From the NCBI RefSeq assembly GCF_025519785.1, contig NZ_JAOPKZ010000018.1, positions 1 through 57,929 of the forward strand: DNA of 57,929 bases. Direction: 5' to 3'. The position numbers were made by a program, and so were the translations under genes. The DNA is from Staphylococcus marylandisciuri. Lineage in GTDB: Bacteria; Bacillota; Bacilli; Staphylococcales; Staphylococcaceae. Shown in pieces: positions 35,909 through 44,012 of this stretch. Below the pieces are notes generated by a model. It was not told the DNA's origin. It searched no databases and worked only from the letters and a program-made list of their open reading frames with translations. Position 1 is the stretch's first letter, and every line of letters starts with the position of its first letter.

Positions 35909-36191
35909 AATCTACAAACCTAAATACAATTATAGTAGTGTCCGCTCTTTTGAGTTTTATAATACCTGTGAACTATATATTCATTACTTCTATTTCTGAA
36001 ATTAAATTTCTTATGCTAAATTTCACTTAATATTTCTAATGATACTTGATATTGAAGTATCGTTACTCTATTTATTATGCTTATATTTCCAACAATAAAA
36101 AGGTCAAATTTGAGTAATAAAAATATTATACCAAAATAATTTAGAGCATACCCAAACCTAAAAATGACCTGAATAATGTGGTGTAAATAAC

Positions 36192-36236
36192 ATAGAGTTA
36201 ATTTTAAATACTCTGTTAAAAATTAACTCTATATTA
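36192..36236 (+). terminator. terminator-like hairpin
   Basis: ATAGAGTTAATTTT/AAAATTAACTCTAT, a 14-bp stem with an A/T-rich tail, downstream of the AraC gene. 35909-36191 has an AGGTCA..TGACCT pairing (about 36102-36173) but no gene. Confidence 0.6.
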
Positions 36237-36390
36237 TTTATTTTCTACAGAAAATCAAACTGCTAATGTGTGGCTATGGACATATTGAAATTTTGATAAT
36301 CAACTACACAGTTAACATAAAAAATTTATAAGTTTTTTGTTATAAAAAATTATTATTATCAGTTACTTATTAGTCTAGTTATGGTATTTT

Positions 36391-36409
36391 ATGATTGAAA
36401 ATCATTATC
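36391..36409 (+). promoter_or_regulatory. Fur box
   Basis: ATGATTGAAAATCATTATC matches the 19-bp Fur consensus GATAATGATAATCATTATC at 14 positions. It lies 25 nt before a siderophore-binding lipoprotein gene, so that gene should be repressed by iron. Confidence 0.75.
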
Positions 36410-36433
36410 AATCATAAAAGAAAAGTGATATAG

Positions 36434-37323
36434 ATGAAAAAAGTGATTTTTATATTCATATCTTTAATAATAATATTAGCTGGTTGTGGAAAGCAAGATA
36501 GTGATAAAGAAAGTGATTTAAAAGCATTTAAGCAAGATGATAATACAGAAATTAAAATCCCTAAAAATCCCAAAAGGATAGTAGTACTACATCCAACTTA
36601 CATTGGTGCTTTTGTAAAATTTAGACATACGCCTGTGGGTGTTACGAATTATGTTAATCAGAACAAAACATTAAAAGAGGCTACTAAATCATCAAAAGTG
36701 ATGAACGCTAACGATATAGAGGCTATTACTAAACTTAAACCTGATTTTATTATAACTACAAAAGAAGATAAAAATTATAAAAAAATTGAAAAAATTTCTC
36801 CGACTATCCAAATAGATGCTATGAAGTCTAACTATAAGGAAACAACAAAAAAATGGCATCTATTGTCAATGAGGACGAGAAAGCTGAAAAGTGGATTAAA
36901 AAATGGGAAAGAACGCTTAAAGCTGACCGCGCTAAACTGAGTGATAAAATTAATGGAAAATCTATAGCCGTATTACAATCTACACCTAAAGGCATAACTG
37001 CATTTGGAAAGAATTATGGACGAGGAACTGAAATTGTTTATGATGGTTACGGTATGAAACAACCAAAGAAATTAAAAGCAGAAACCAAAAATGCCTATAT
37101 GGTTAATATGTCGTTAGAAAGCCTCCATAAATATACTGGAGACTATATTATTCTTGCTAACATGGGAGAACATCCTAATTTCACAAATACAAATAGTTGG
37201 AAAAACTTGAAAGCTGTAAAGCACAATAAAGTTTTGAATCTAGATATATCAGATACACAATATAATGATCCAATATCATTAGAAAGACAAAGAAAGATTT
37301 TATTCAAACAACTTGAAAAATAA
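36434..37323 (+). pseudogene. siderophore-binding lipoprotein, FhuD2-like (frameshift)
   Basis: Joined, the two frames give about 296 aa: lipobox IILAGC, IPKNPKRIVVLHPTYIGAF, IEAITKLKPDFIITT, then GRGTEIVYDGYGMKQPKKL and a YNDPISLERQRK tail, the plan of FhuD2/SirA-type class III binding proteins. It would deliver ferric siderophore to an ABC importer encoded elsewhere. The break is in an A7 run at 36847-36853; one more A restores KETTKKMASIVNED. A Fur box precedes it. Possibly a sequencing error. Confidence 0.8.
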
Positions 37324-37376
37324 AAGTAGAAAAATTCCAGTATGTCAATATAGCACACTGGAATTTTTCTACTTTT
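37323..37376. terminator. bidirectional terminator
   Basis: AAAGTAGAAAAATTCCAGT/ACTGGAATTTTTCTACTTT, a 19-bp stem between two convergent genes. Confidence 0.9.
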
Positions 37377-37881
37377 ATTTGCTTATATCGATACGATATA
37401 ATTTTATATTTTTATCTTCCGGAGATTTTGTACCAAATTGATATGATACGTTACCCGACTTAATATATCCCCAGTACCCATTAGCACCCTTACTTTTACT
37501 CATGTTTGTAATTGAATTTAAACTGTCTTTCACTTCATCAAAGCTAGGACCATTGAAATCATTATAACTCATAGATATACCTGTAACTAAACCTTTATTT
37601 CGTTCTCCATCTGCCGTTACAACAAGTAATCCGTTGTCTTTTCTAAATTTATAATAGTGAGTTGTACCATCAACACTAGAAGAATATATAGGTTTAATAT
37701 TGTTATCTAATACAGATTGGATAGGCATACCAATAGTTATACCTTCTAAAGATGACTGATAAGTACTTGCCTGTTCTAACTTTACTTCATTATTTATTGT
37801 ATTCGCACTTGCTTCTGATAATCCCAATCCAGTAATAGCGATTGTAGAAATTATAGCTGTAGTTAATAATTTTTTCATCAT
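37375..37881 (-). CDS. secreted protein of unknown function
   Basis: 168 aa. Sec signal peptide with predicted cleavage after SEASA (about residue 26), then a soluble domain of about 140 residues containing SLEGITIGMPIQSVLDN, which resembles the repeat start of extracellular staphylococcal proteins with a GxPxxxV turn, and YWGYIKSGNVSYQFG. Function not recognised. AAAGGAGAAAATG gives the start; a second ATG follows directly. Leftward single gene. Confidence 0.75.
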   Translation of the reverse strand: MMKKLLTTAIISTIAITGLGLSEASANTINNEVKLEQASTYQSSLEGITIGMPIQSVLDNNIKPIYSSSVDGTTHYYKFRKDNGLLVVTADGERNKGLVTGISMSYNDFNGPSFDEVKDSLNSITNMSKSKGANGYWGYIKSGNVSYQFGTKSPEDKNIKLYRIDISK

Positions 37882-38068
37882 TTTCTCCTTTAAGTAAATT
37901 TTCTAACAAAAAGATAATATCATTAGAGTCATTATAAATGTATGATATTAAGCATAATTAATATCATAATTTGAAGATATGTATATTTTGTTCATAGAAT
38001 ATATCATTATAAATATTGTATTCTAACTAAAATATCCATGTTTATGATAATGCATAATTGATAAATTC

Positions 38069-38216
38069 GGTTCTGTTGCAAAGTTAAAATTATATGCACA
38101 TCTATACAAAACTATAAAAGCAAATATTGTTTTAACAGTAAAGAGTTTTGTTAGTATTAATTATTTTTCGTTTTTCAGTATAAATATTACATGATTTTTA
38201 ACTTTGCAACAGAACC
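38069..38216. mobile_element. 148-bp MITE-like element, copy 3
   Basis: Same ends, length, orientation and interior as the copies at 27059 and 29422. It abuts a resolvase fragment on its right. Confidence 0.85.
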
Positions 38217-38218
38217 CG

Positions 38219-38384
38219 GCCACTACTATACTCACCTAATGGGAAAAATCTTCAAAAGCGTATTATTTATCATCGAGTGTGGAAATATTAGAAGAGGGTG
38301 AATCAATTACTAAGATTTCAAAAGAAGTTAATATAACAAGACAAACGGTTTATAGAATAAAACATGATAATAATTTGACTTAAT
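38219..38384 (+). pseudogene. C-terminal fragment of serine recombinase
   Basis: Frames read RPLLYSPNGKNLQKRIIYHR, then ILEEGESITKISKEVNITRQ, then TVYRIKHDNNLT: the C-terminal helix-turn-helix of plasmid/transposon resolvases (Hin/Bin type). One missing base in GTGTGG breaks the frame. The N-terminal catalytic domain is absent, replaced by the 148-bp element. A related fragment lies at 45058-45440. Confidence 0.75.
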
Positions 38385-38465
38385 AAATGCTTTTTTAATG
38401 CAAATTAAAGTTTCTCACAGCATCTTAAAACACATGTTAATAAACTATTATAAAGTTCTAATCAT

Positions 38466-38500
38466 AAAAAAAGAGAGAGCTTATTCGCTATCTCTTTTCC
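38466..38500. terminator. terminator hairpin
   Basis: AAAAAAGAGAGAGC/GCTATCTCTTTTCC stem. It lies downstream of the leftward small membrane gene and after the rightward resolvase fragment. Confidence 0.7.
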
Positions 38501-38548
38501 TATAATTTTTAATAAAGAATTATGTAAATATATATAAATAAATTATAT

Positions 38549-38722
38549 TCAACGCTTTCTTGTCATCATATAATATATTATAGCATTAATTACTAGAAAA
38601 ACGAAAATCACGCTAAACACAATAAATTTAGTTGCAAGTGCAATATTTGAAACTAATGTAAAGATAAACAATATAATACCTATAATTGCTATTATATTGA
38701 ATATTGCTAATTTTGTTCTCAT
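38549..38722 (-). CDS. 57-aa two-TM membrane protein
   Basis: MRTKLAIFNIIAIIGIILFI opens the first membrane segment; a second follows at about residues 32-51, and the end is MMTRKR. GGAGGATTATA precedes the ATG. It has the same plan as the 64-aa protein at 43738, which is encoded beside a bacteriocin-like precursor, so an immunity role is possible. Its upstream neighbour is only a 3' fragment cut by an IS431-like remnant. Confidence 0.6.
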   Translation of the reverse strand: MRTKLAIFNIIAIIGIILFIFTLVSNIALATKFIVFSVIFVFLVINAIIYYMMTRKR

Positions 38723-38768
38723 TATAATCCTCCATGTTGACTGAGAGCTCTATAAGTATTTAAAACAT

Positions 38769-38865
38769 TTATATTTTTTTAGAATGTATATCTTTATAGT
38801 TATCATAACCATATTTTTTTAAATGTTCAATTGATTTTGTAGGTGAGTCTTTATAATTATATTTT
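38769..38865 (-). pseudogene. 3' fragment of unknown gene cut by IS
   Basis: A minus-strand frame reads PKYNYKDSPTKSIEHLKKYG, then YDNYKDIHSKKI and TAA. It ends 46 nt before the small membrane gene and begins at the IS end at 38866, so it is the tail of a gene, perhaps the secreted partner of that membrane protein. Family not recognised. Confidence 0.45.
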
Positions 38866-39345
38866 GGTTCTGTTGCAAAGTTAGAAAAAACATCTAATTT
38901 CCTTTTTCATCATTTCAATGTTCGTTTAACTAGCTAACATACGACTGATTTCATGGCATGGCGAAAATCCGTAGATCTGAAGAGACCTACGGTTCTTTTT
39001 ATATAATCCGTAAATACATTCAATGCCTTTGAGTGTATTTTTGGCCGTATTGAGACTTTGATACCTTGTCTTTCGTACCTTAATATGACGATGATCTTGT
39101 TCAATGATATTATTGAGATATTTAGTTGTACAATGGCACTTAGGATTAAGCTTAAATTCTTTAATTACTTTAGTCATTGCGACCTTCGTTGAAGGTGCTT
39201 GATCTGTAATTACTATTTGGGGTCTACCAAATTGTTTAACAAGACGTTTTATAAACGCATATGCGGATTGATGATCTCGTTTTTTGCGCAACCAAATCTC
39301 TAATGTATGTCCATCTGCATCAATTGCACGATACAGATAACACCA
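38866..39345 (-). mobile_element. truncated IS431-like (IS6 family) element
   Basis: The left end GGTTCTGTTGCAAAGTTAG is intact. The minus-strand transposase keeps about 140 codons: YLYRAIDADGHT, IVITDQAPSTKVAMTK with the second catalytic Asp, IEQDHRHIK with the catalytic Glu/Asp region, and GFSPCHEISRMLAS at the end. The N-terminal half and other end are missing. 39346-39548 carries only a possible 24-codon ORF (about 39374) and the bacteriocin promoter. Confidence 0.85.
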
Positions 39346-39548
39346 CTATATATTAATTTTGGGAGTTATAAAAATGATCGGTTATTGCTCAATCAAATTA
39401 GAAACAGTAAAAGAGACTAGCCAAATCGCTAGGTATTTAAATCTTTAATTAAATTTATTTATTCGATTAATATTTTGTAAAATTAATTGAAGTAAAATAT
39501 ATCTATGATATGTTTTAAATGTGATGAATTTAAAGAAGGATTAAGTTG

Positions 39549-39941
39549 ATGAAGAAACAATTTTTACTTGCTTCTGCTCTTACTCTTGGCATTAGTGGCT
39601 TAGGAACTATAGGCTATGCACAGGCATCTATGACAGACGCTCATGGAGGTTCTGAAAATGTAGATAACTCTTATGGTTTAAAAGCTTCAAAAACCTATGA
39701 TAATAATGTTTCTACTCGTTCAATAAAACAAGGTAAAAAGTCAGGAGGATACTGGGTAAGAGGGACTACAAGCAAAACTGTTAAATCAAATCATAAACAT
39801 TATAGACACAAAGGCCATGCTTCAGTTATAAATGGAAGTGGAAATGGAAATAGTGGCGGCTGGAAGAAGCCGGGTCATTGGTCTAAATCTTCTGTGAAAA
39901 AAACATGGTCTGGAAACAAAGCTTTTTATGATCACACATAA
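39549..39941 (+). CDS. lactococcin 972-family bacteriocin precursor
   Basis: 130 aa. Sec signal peptide (MKKQFLLASALTLGISGLGT, cleavage near AQA), a spacer, then the family domain: GGYWVRG, NHKHYRHKGHASVI, SGGWKKPGHWSKSSV and GNKAFYDHT. Lactococcin 972 blocks septum formation by binding lipid II; the activity is known for the family, not tested here. GAAGGATTAAG precedes the ATG. It is followed by a hairpin and the two transporter/immunity genes. Confidence 0.88.
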   Translation: MKKQFLLASALTLGISGLGTIGYAQASMTDAHGGSENVDNSYGLKASKTYDNNVSTRSIKQGKKSGGYWVRGTTSKTVKSNHKHYRHKGHASVINGSGNGNSGGWKKPGHWSKSSVKKTWSGNKAFYDHT

Positions 39942-39963
39942 TCATATTATTAATTAAGCAAGA

Positions 39964-40009
39964 AATTAAGACAGAAAATTCGTTTTATAGAGAATTTTCT
40001 GTCTTAATT
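39964..40009 (+). terminator. internal terminator/attenuator of bacteriocin operon
   Basis: AATTAAGACAGAAAATTC/GAATTTTCTGTCTTAATT, an 18-bp perfect stem between the bacteriocin gene and the membrane protein gene. There is no T-run after it, so partial read-through or 3'-end protection is likely. That would make more bacteriocin message than immunity message. Confidence 0.7.
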
Positions 40010-40034
40010 CATGCTAAGAAAGGTATTTATACAT

Positions 40035-42077
40035 ATGAAAAAATTATTATTATTTTTATTGGTCTCAATCACGTTGATATTCAGTTTAGGCATCGCAAAC
40101 TCGGCGAAAAACCTTTCTTTTTATCAAACCATCATAAAAGACCATGATCATTTCGTTTATAATGTTCCGGGAAAAGAAAAGAAACATACTCGGGATGCGC
40201 CTCAATACTTTAATAAAATTGCCAAAAATCATCATGTTGGTTTAACTAAAGTTACATATTTCAACGATAATCGTATTCTTTTTAATACAAATGAAAAAAG
40301 ATTACTTAATCAAAGAGATAATCATCATCAGTTACATATATTTGATAGTAAAATGCATATCGATGTTGAAAATATAACAACTACAAAACATCTGTCTGCA
40401 GTAGGAATGTATTATATAAAAGGGGATCCTAAAGATAAAGCGACTGTGCTTTCACTCATGAACAAATATGCGGGGGACACGATCAAACAGGGAAATCCTA
40501 GCTTGCTATCTTATTTAACTTTAGATCAATATACTTTAGCATTAGTTTTCTTATTAAGTCTGTTAATTGTTATCGTTTATTGTCACTACTTACAACGTAA
40601 TAAACATAATTATAAAATGCTTTCAGATTTAGGATATGACCTAACTCATCACTTTATGTTTGTAATGCGAGATTTGAAATGGATATTTTTAAGTTATGTT
40701 TTACTATCTATTGGAACTACGCTGATCACTTACTTAGCGATTTATAAAGACTTACATATCTTACAATTATTAGCTGTCGTATGTTCCTTTATGGTTTTAA
40801 CATTGATTGCACTAAGTTGTATTACAATCCTTCTTTTAATGATATATCAAAAAAATTTTTATAAAAATCAAGTCAAACCTAATGTCAACCTAATAATCTA
40901 TCTTTATATTTTACTTGCCATCGTAATGGGTGTCTTTTTAACGACTTCAACACACCAAGTCATAAAAAATAGTCATGATTTTCAGTCTAAAATTCCTTCA
41001 CTTAAGGGTTGGAAAAATACGAAAGATGTATATCAACCTAATGTTCAAGACAATGGGGCAGTGTATAACAAGGAAATTGAAATAGCACAGGATAAAAGAT
41101 TTGATCGTTTATTAAAAAGTAAAGAAAATCCAGGTTTTTTAATAGATACTGAAAATTTTACAAGTGAAGACGGAGAACTTCCATTATATAAAATGAATGA
41201 AGAGGAAAATAACAGTATAGAACCCGATGGTAAAACAATAATCGTCGATCCCAATTATCTTAAACGACATCATATGGTTACGCCTCAAAGTGAAGATGTT
41301 TTGAGATACATTCAACATGATAAATATACGAGAAATATATTGGTACCTATTAAGTTCAAACGTTATGAACATAAGATTAGAAAGAACTTTACAAAAGATT
41401 TTAAATTTAAACGCACGTTATATGATGATATCCGAAAAGATCATACCCCTGCGCATATTAATATTATTTATGTAAAAAACAGTTCAAAGTATCCTACGTA
41501 TAATAGTGATGCAGGGGGCAAGAACAATAAAATAGAGGCTCCTATTGCGATAGTTGAAACAGGTAATACGCATGTCAGAAACAATGCACATTATATGGAT
41601 GACTGCTATTTCTTTGAGAGTAAAAAAGATAATCCTTATGATACTTTGAAACCACTATTAAAAAAATATGGTTTACTGGACGATATAATTTCTATTAATT
41701 CGGTCTATGACACGAAGGTCGATGATATTAACGATATCAAGAAAAAAATTATTAGGTATGTTCTACTAGCACTTATTACGTTAATTTCATTTATTATTGC
41801 TATATTTACAGCTATCCATTTATATTTTGTTAATTGGAAGCATGCAATATTTATTAAATATAATCTAGGATATTCCGTTTGGAATAACCACAAGTATGCA
41901 TTTCTATTATTAGCATTTGTTAATATACTTTTACTTGGTATGTTTTTACAAAAGTATCCTATAACCAGTTTATTGATCTTTATTAGTTTGCTTATTTTTG
42001 AAATGATCGTCATCTCTATAGAATTTTTAATACTCAATCAGAAGAATAACAATGCTATTTTGAAAGGAAAAGAGTAA
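40035..42077 (+). CDS. bacteriocin-associated membrane protein (7 TM)
   Basis: 680 aa. One N-terminal membrane segment, a large extracytoplasmic region, membrane segments near residues 170-310, a second extracytoplasmic region, then three near the C-terminus. This is the bact_immun_7tm plan (TIGR01654) found in lactococcin 972 operons. It acts with the ATPase that follows three nt later. The ATG chosen (MKKLLLFLL) has AAAGG upstream; an ATG 24 nt earlier lies inside the hairpin arm and lacks a site. Confidence 0.82.
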   Translation: MKKLLLFLLVSITLIFSLGIANSAKNLSFYQTIIKDHDHFVYNVPGKEKKHTRDAPQYFNKIAKNHHVGLTKVTYFNDNRILFNTNEKRLLNQRDNHHQLHIFDSKMHIDVENITTTKHLSAVGMYYIKGDPKDKATVLSLMNKYAGDTIKQGNPSLLSYLTLDQYTLALVFLLSLLIVIVYCHYLQRNKHNYKMLSDLGYDLTHHFMFVMRDLKWIFLSYVLLSIGTTLITYLAIYKDLHILQLLAVVCSFMVLTLIALSCITILLLMIYQKNFYKNQVKPNVNLIIYLYILLAIVMGVFLTTSTHQVIKNSHDFQSKIPSLKGWKNTKDVYQPNVQDNGAVYNKEIEIAQDKRFDRLLKSKENPGFLIDTENFTSEDGELPLYKMNEEENNSIEPDGKTIIVDPNYLKRHHMVTPQSEDVLRYIQHDKYTRNILVPIKFKRYEHKIRKNFTKDFKFKRTLYDDIRKDHTPAHINIIYVKNSSKYPTYNSDAGGKNNKIEAPIAIVETGNTHVRNNAHYMDDCYFFESKKDNPYDTLKPLLKKYGLLDDIISINSVYDTKVDDINDIKKKIIRYVLLALITLISFIIAIFTAIHLYFVNWKHAIFIKYNLGYSVWNNHKYAFLLLAFVNILLLGMFLQKYPITSLLIFISLLIFEMIVISIEFLILNQKNNNAILKGKE

Positions 42078-42079
42078 TC

Positions 42080-42709
42080 ATGATCCAATTAAAGAATGTA
42101 TCTAAATCATTTAAAGATATCTATATTTTGAAAAATATAAACCTTACTATTAAAGAAAAAGCATTTGTTGTAATTAAAGGAAAAAGTGGTCAAGGAAAGT
42201 CTACATTGCTAAATATTTTAGGTTTATTAGAAGCACCTACTGAGGGGCAAATAATTTATAAAAATCAATCTATTGCTTCAAAGTCACAAATTAGAAAGTT
42301 TAAAAAAGAAGATATTGCCTATATTTATCAAAATTATGGCTTATTAGAAAATAAAACAGTATTAGCAAATCTTATGTTACCATTAAATATTTCTAAAAAA
42401 GATATGCCTAAAATTATCGAAATTATTCAATCTGTCGGATTACCGAAAGAGATACTTAAACGAAAAGTTTATACTTGTAGTGGTGGAGAGCAACAACGTA
42501 TTGCTATTGCAAGAGCGATTCTTAAAAATCCTACCGTTATATTTGCTGATGAACCCACGGGTAATTTGGATAAAAAAAACGCTCATGATGTTATCAATAT
42601 TTTCCAATATTTAAATAGACAAGGTGTCACAATCATTATGGCTACACACAGTCAAAACTTTTTTGATATAGGTACAGAATTGATTGATTTAGATGTTCAA
42701 AATGCATAA
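42080..42709 (+). CDS. lactococcin 972-type ABC ATPase
   Basis: 209 aa. Walker [10 protein letters not shown], signature [13 protein letters not shown], Walker [14 protein letters not shown]-loop ATHS. Short LolD/MacB-like ATPase as in lactococcin 972 operons (TIGR03608). It starts two nt after the membrane protein stop, so the pair is translated together and likely gives export or immunity. Confidence 0.9.
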   Translation: MIQLKNVSKSFKDIYILKNINLTIKEKAFVVIKGKSGQGKSTLLNILGLLEAPTEGQIIYKNQSIASKSQIRKFKKEDIAYIYQNYGLLENKTVLANLMLPLNISKKDMPKIIEIIQSVGLPKEILKRKVYTCSGGEQQRIAIARAILKNPTVIFADEPTGNLDKKNAHDVINIFQYLNRQGVTIIMATHSQNFFDIGTELIDLDVQNA

Positions 42710-42722
42710 CCTATACAAACTA

Positions 42723-42750
42723 ACTACCTATAAAACGAATTATGTAATAA
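42723..42750 (+). other. dif-like (pdif) XerC/D site, candidate
   Basis: ACTACCTATAA - AACGAA - TTATGTAATAA. The XerC arm differs from staphylococcal dif at one position; the XerD arm matches in the inner part; the centre is 6 nt. It is preceded by ATAACCTATACAAA, as at 28802. Same orientation as the site at 28819, so the two flank a 13.9-kb segment. Confidence 0.5.
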
Positions 42751-42810
42751 TATAAAGCTTTAAAAACTATAATTGAGATTTGAATTCCTTCAATAATTCA
42801 GAAGAAAAAT

Positions 42811-43600
42811 GGTTCTGTGGCAAAGTTAATTTTGTAGTATAATTTTAACAAAAAGAGGTATTTTCTATGAACTATTTCAGATATAAGCAATTTAACCAAG
42901 ATATCATAACCGTAGCCGTTGGCTACTACTTAAGATACGCACTGAGTTATCGTGATATATCTGAAATATTAAGAGAACGTGGTGTGAACGTTCATCCCTC
43001 CACCGTTTATCGTGGGTTTAAGAATATGCACCTATTTTGTATCAAATTTGGAAGAAAAAGAATAAAAAAGCTTATTATAAGTGGCATATAGACGAAACGT
43101 ATATCAAAATTAAAGGGCAATGGTGCTACTTATATCGTGCGATTGATGCAGATGGTCATACACTAGATATTTGGTTGCGTAAAAAACGCGATCAGGTTTC
43201 AGCTTATGCATTTATTAAGCGACTGATTAAACAATTTAGTAAACCTAAGATGATTATCACTGACAAAGCACCATCAACAAAGGCAGCGATATCTAAAGCA
43301 ATTAAAGATTTTAACCTCATCAAAGATTGTCATCGTACGTTAAAATATCTCATCAACTTAATTGAACAAGACCATCGTCATATTAAGATAAGAAAAGGGA
43401 AATATCAAAATATAAATACAGCTAAAAATACACTTAAAGGTATTGAATGTGTTTATGGATTGTATAAAAAGAACCGCAGGTCTCTTCAGATCTACGGTTT
43501 TTCACCATGTCATGAAATAAATTACATGTTGGCGAGTTAATAGCAAAAAATACATCAAAACCATCACTAGTGATTTATTTTTATAACTTTGCAACAGACC
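42811..43600 (+). mobile_element. IS431-like element, full length, defective
   Basis: 790 bp, the IS431 length. Left end GGTTCTGTGGCAAAGTTA and right end TAACTTTGCAACAGACC are inverted. The transposase inside is broken. No 8-bp target duplication is visible. Its right end lies seven nt from the structured element at 43607. Confidence 0.9.
42867..43540 (+). pseudogene. IS6-family transposase, frameshifted
   Basis: N-terminal frame MNYFRYKQFNQDIITVAVGY runs to STVYRG; the second frame resumes LYQIWKKKNKKAYYKWHIDE and ends GFSPCHEINYMLAS. Asp, Asp and Glu regions (DETYIK, ITDKAPST, EQDHRH) are present. Restoring the join TYRWVQEYAP needs one base and also reversal of a CAA-to-TAA change, so decay is real rather than a single read error. 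Confidence 0.88.
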
Positions 43601-43606
43601 CAGAAG

Positions 43607-43711
43607 AACCCTTAACTAAACTTGTAGACGAATGTCGGCATAGCGTGAGCTATTAAGCCGACCATTCGACAAGTTTTGGGATTGTTAAGGGTTCCGAGGC
43701 TCAACGTCAAT
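43607..43711. ncRNA. structured element, copy 2 (long stem-loop)
   Basis: Nested pairs AACCCTTAAC/GTTAAGGGTT, CTTGT/ACAAG, CGAATG/CATTCG, TCGGC/GCCGA and TAGC-gtga-GCTA make one long hairpin of about 87 nt, followed by GAGGCTCAACGTCAAT, which can pair with ATTGTTAAGGG instead. It shares the core with 3331-3415. Two alternative foldings suggest an RNA; strand and role are unknown. It lies just beyond the 3' end of the 64-aa membrane gene. Confidence 0.5.
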
Positions 43712-43737
43712 AAAGTAATTGGAATAAAGCAATATTG

Positions 43738-43932
43738 TTATTCATTATTCTCTTTTTTGTTGTGTATAAATCTGAATAGTAAAGCCGAAATCGCCATAAT
43801 AATAATTAGGATAAACATGCTGATATTGATTATAATTTTAAGTTGTTCATCGTTTACGAATATTGAGGTTATTATTATAGTCAAAGAAATAATGACTAAT
43901 AAAATTGTAAAAAGATTGTATAGTTTATTCAT
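43738..43932 (-). CDS. 64-aa two-TM protein, possible bacteriocin immunity
   Basis: MNKLYNLFTILLVIISLTII opens the first membrane segment, a second follows at about residues 33-54, and the end is IHNKKENNE. AAAGGAGTTTAATAAAAT precedes the ATG. It is divergent from the secreted bacteriocin-like gene at 44013 and shares with it a perfect 20-bp inverted repeat in the 5' leaders. An immunity role is inferred from this pairing. Confidence 0.6.
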   Translation of the reverse strand: MNKLYNLFTILLVIISLTIIITSIFVNDEQLKIIINISMFILIIIMAISALLFRFIHNKKENNE

Positions 43933-43943
43933 ATTTTATTAAA

Positions 43944-44002
43944 CTCCTTTTTATATTGTTTCAATTATAATTATATAATAAATGAAACAATATAAAAAGG
44001 AG
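43944..44002. promoter_or_regulatory. perfect 20-bp inverted repeat in divergent control region
   Basis: CTCCTTTTTATATTGTTTCA and TGAAACAATATAAAAAGGAG, 19 nt apart. Each arm contains the AAGGAG ribosome site of one of the two divergent genes, so both messages would begin with the same 20-nt sequence. It may be an operator for one regulator or give matched translation control. The A/T-rich centre could hold overlapping promoters. Confidence 0.7.
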
Positions 44003-44012
44003 AGGATTTTCT

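Noticed and set aside
36434..36940. Two separate genes at the siderophore-binding locus
   Set aside because: The frames join into one class III binding protein when one A is added; the second frame has no ribosome site or signal peptide.
38466..38500. dif-like similarity near TTTTCCTATAA..TTATGTAAAT (about 38495-38530)
   Set aside because: The two arms are 14 nt apart instead of 6-7, so XerCD could not use them as one site.
43676..43942. 88-codon plus-strand ORF opposite the 64-aa membrane gene
   Set aside because: It is antisense to a gene with a good ribosome site and has none itself.
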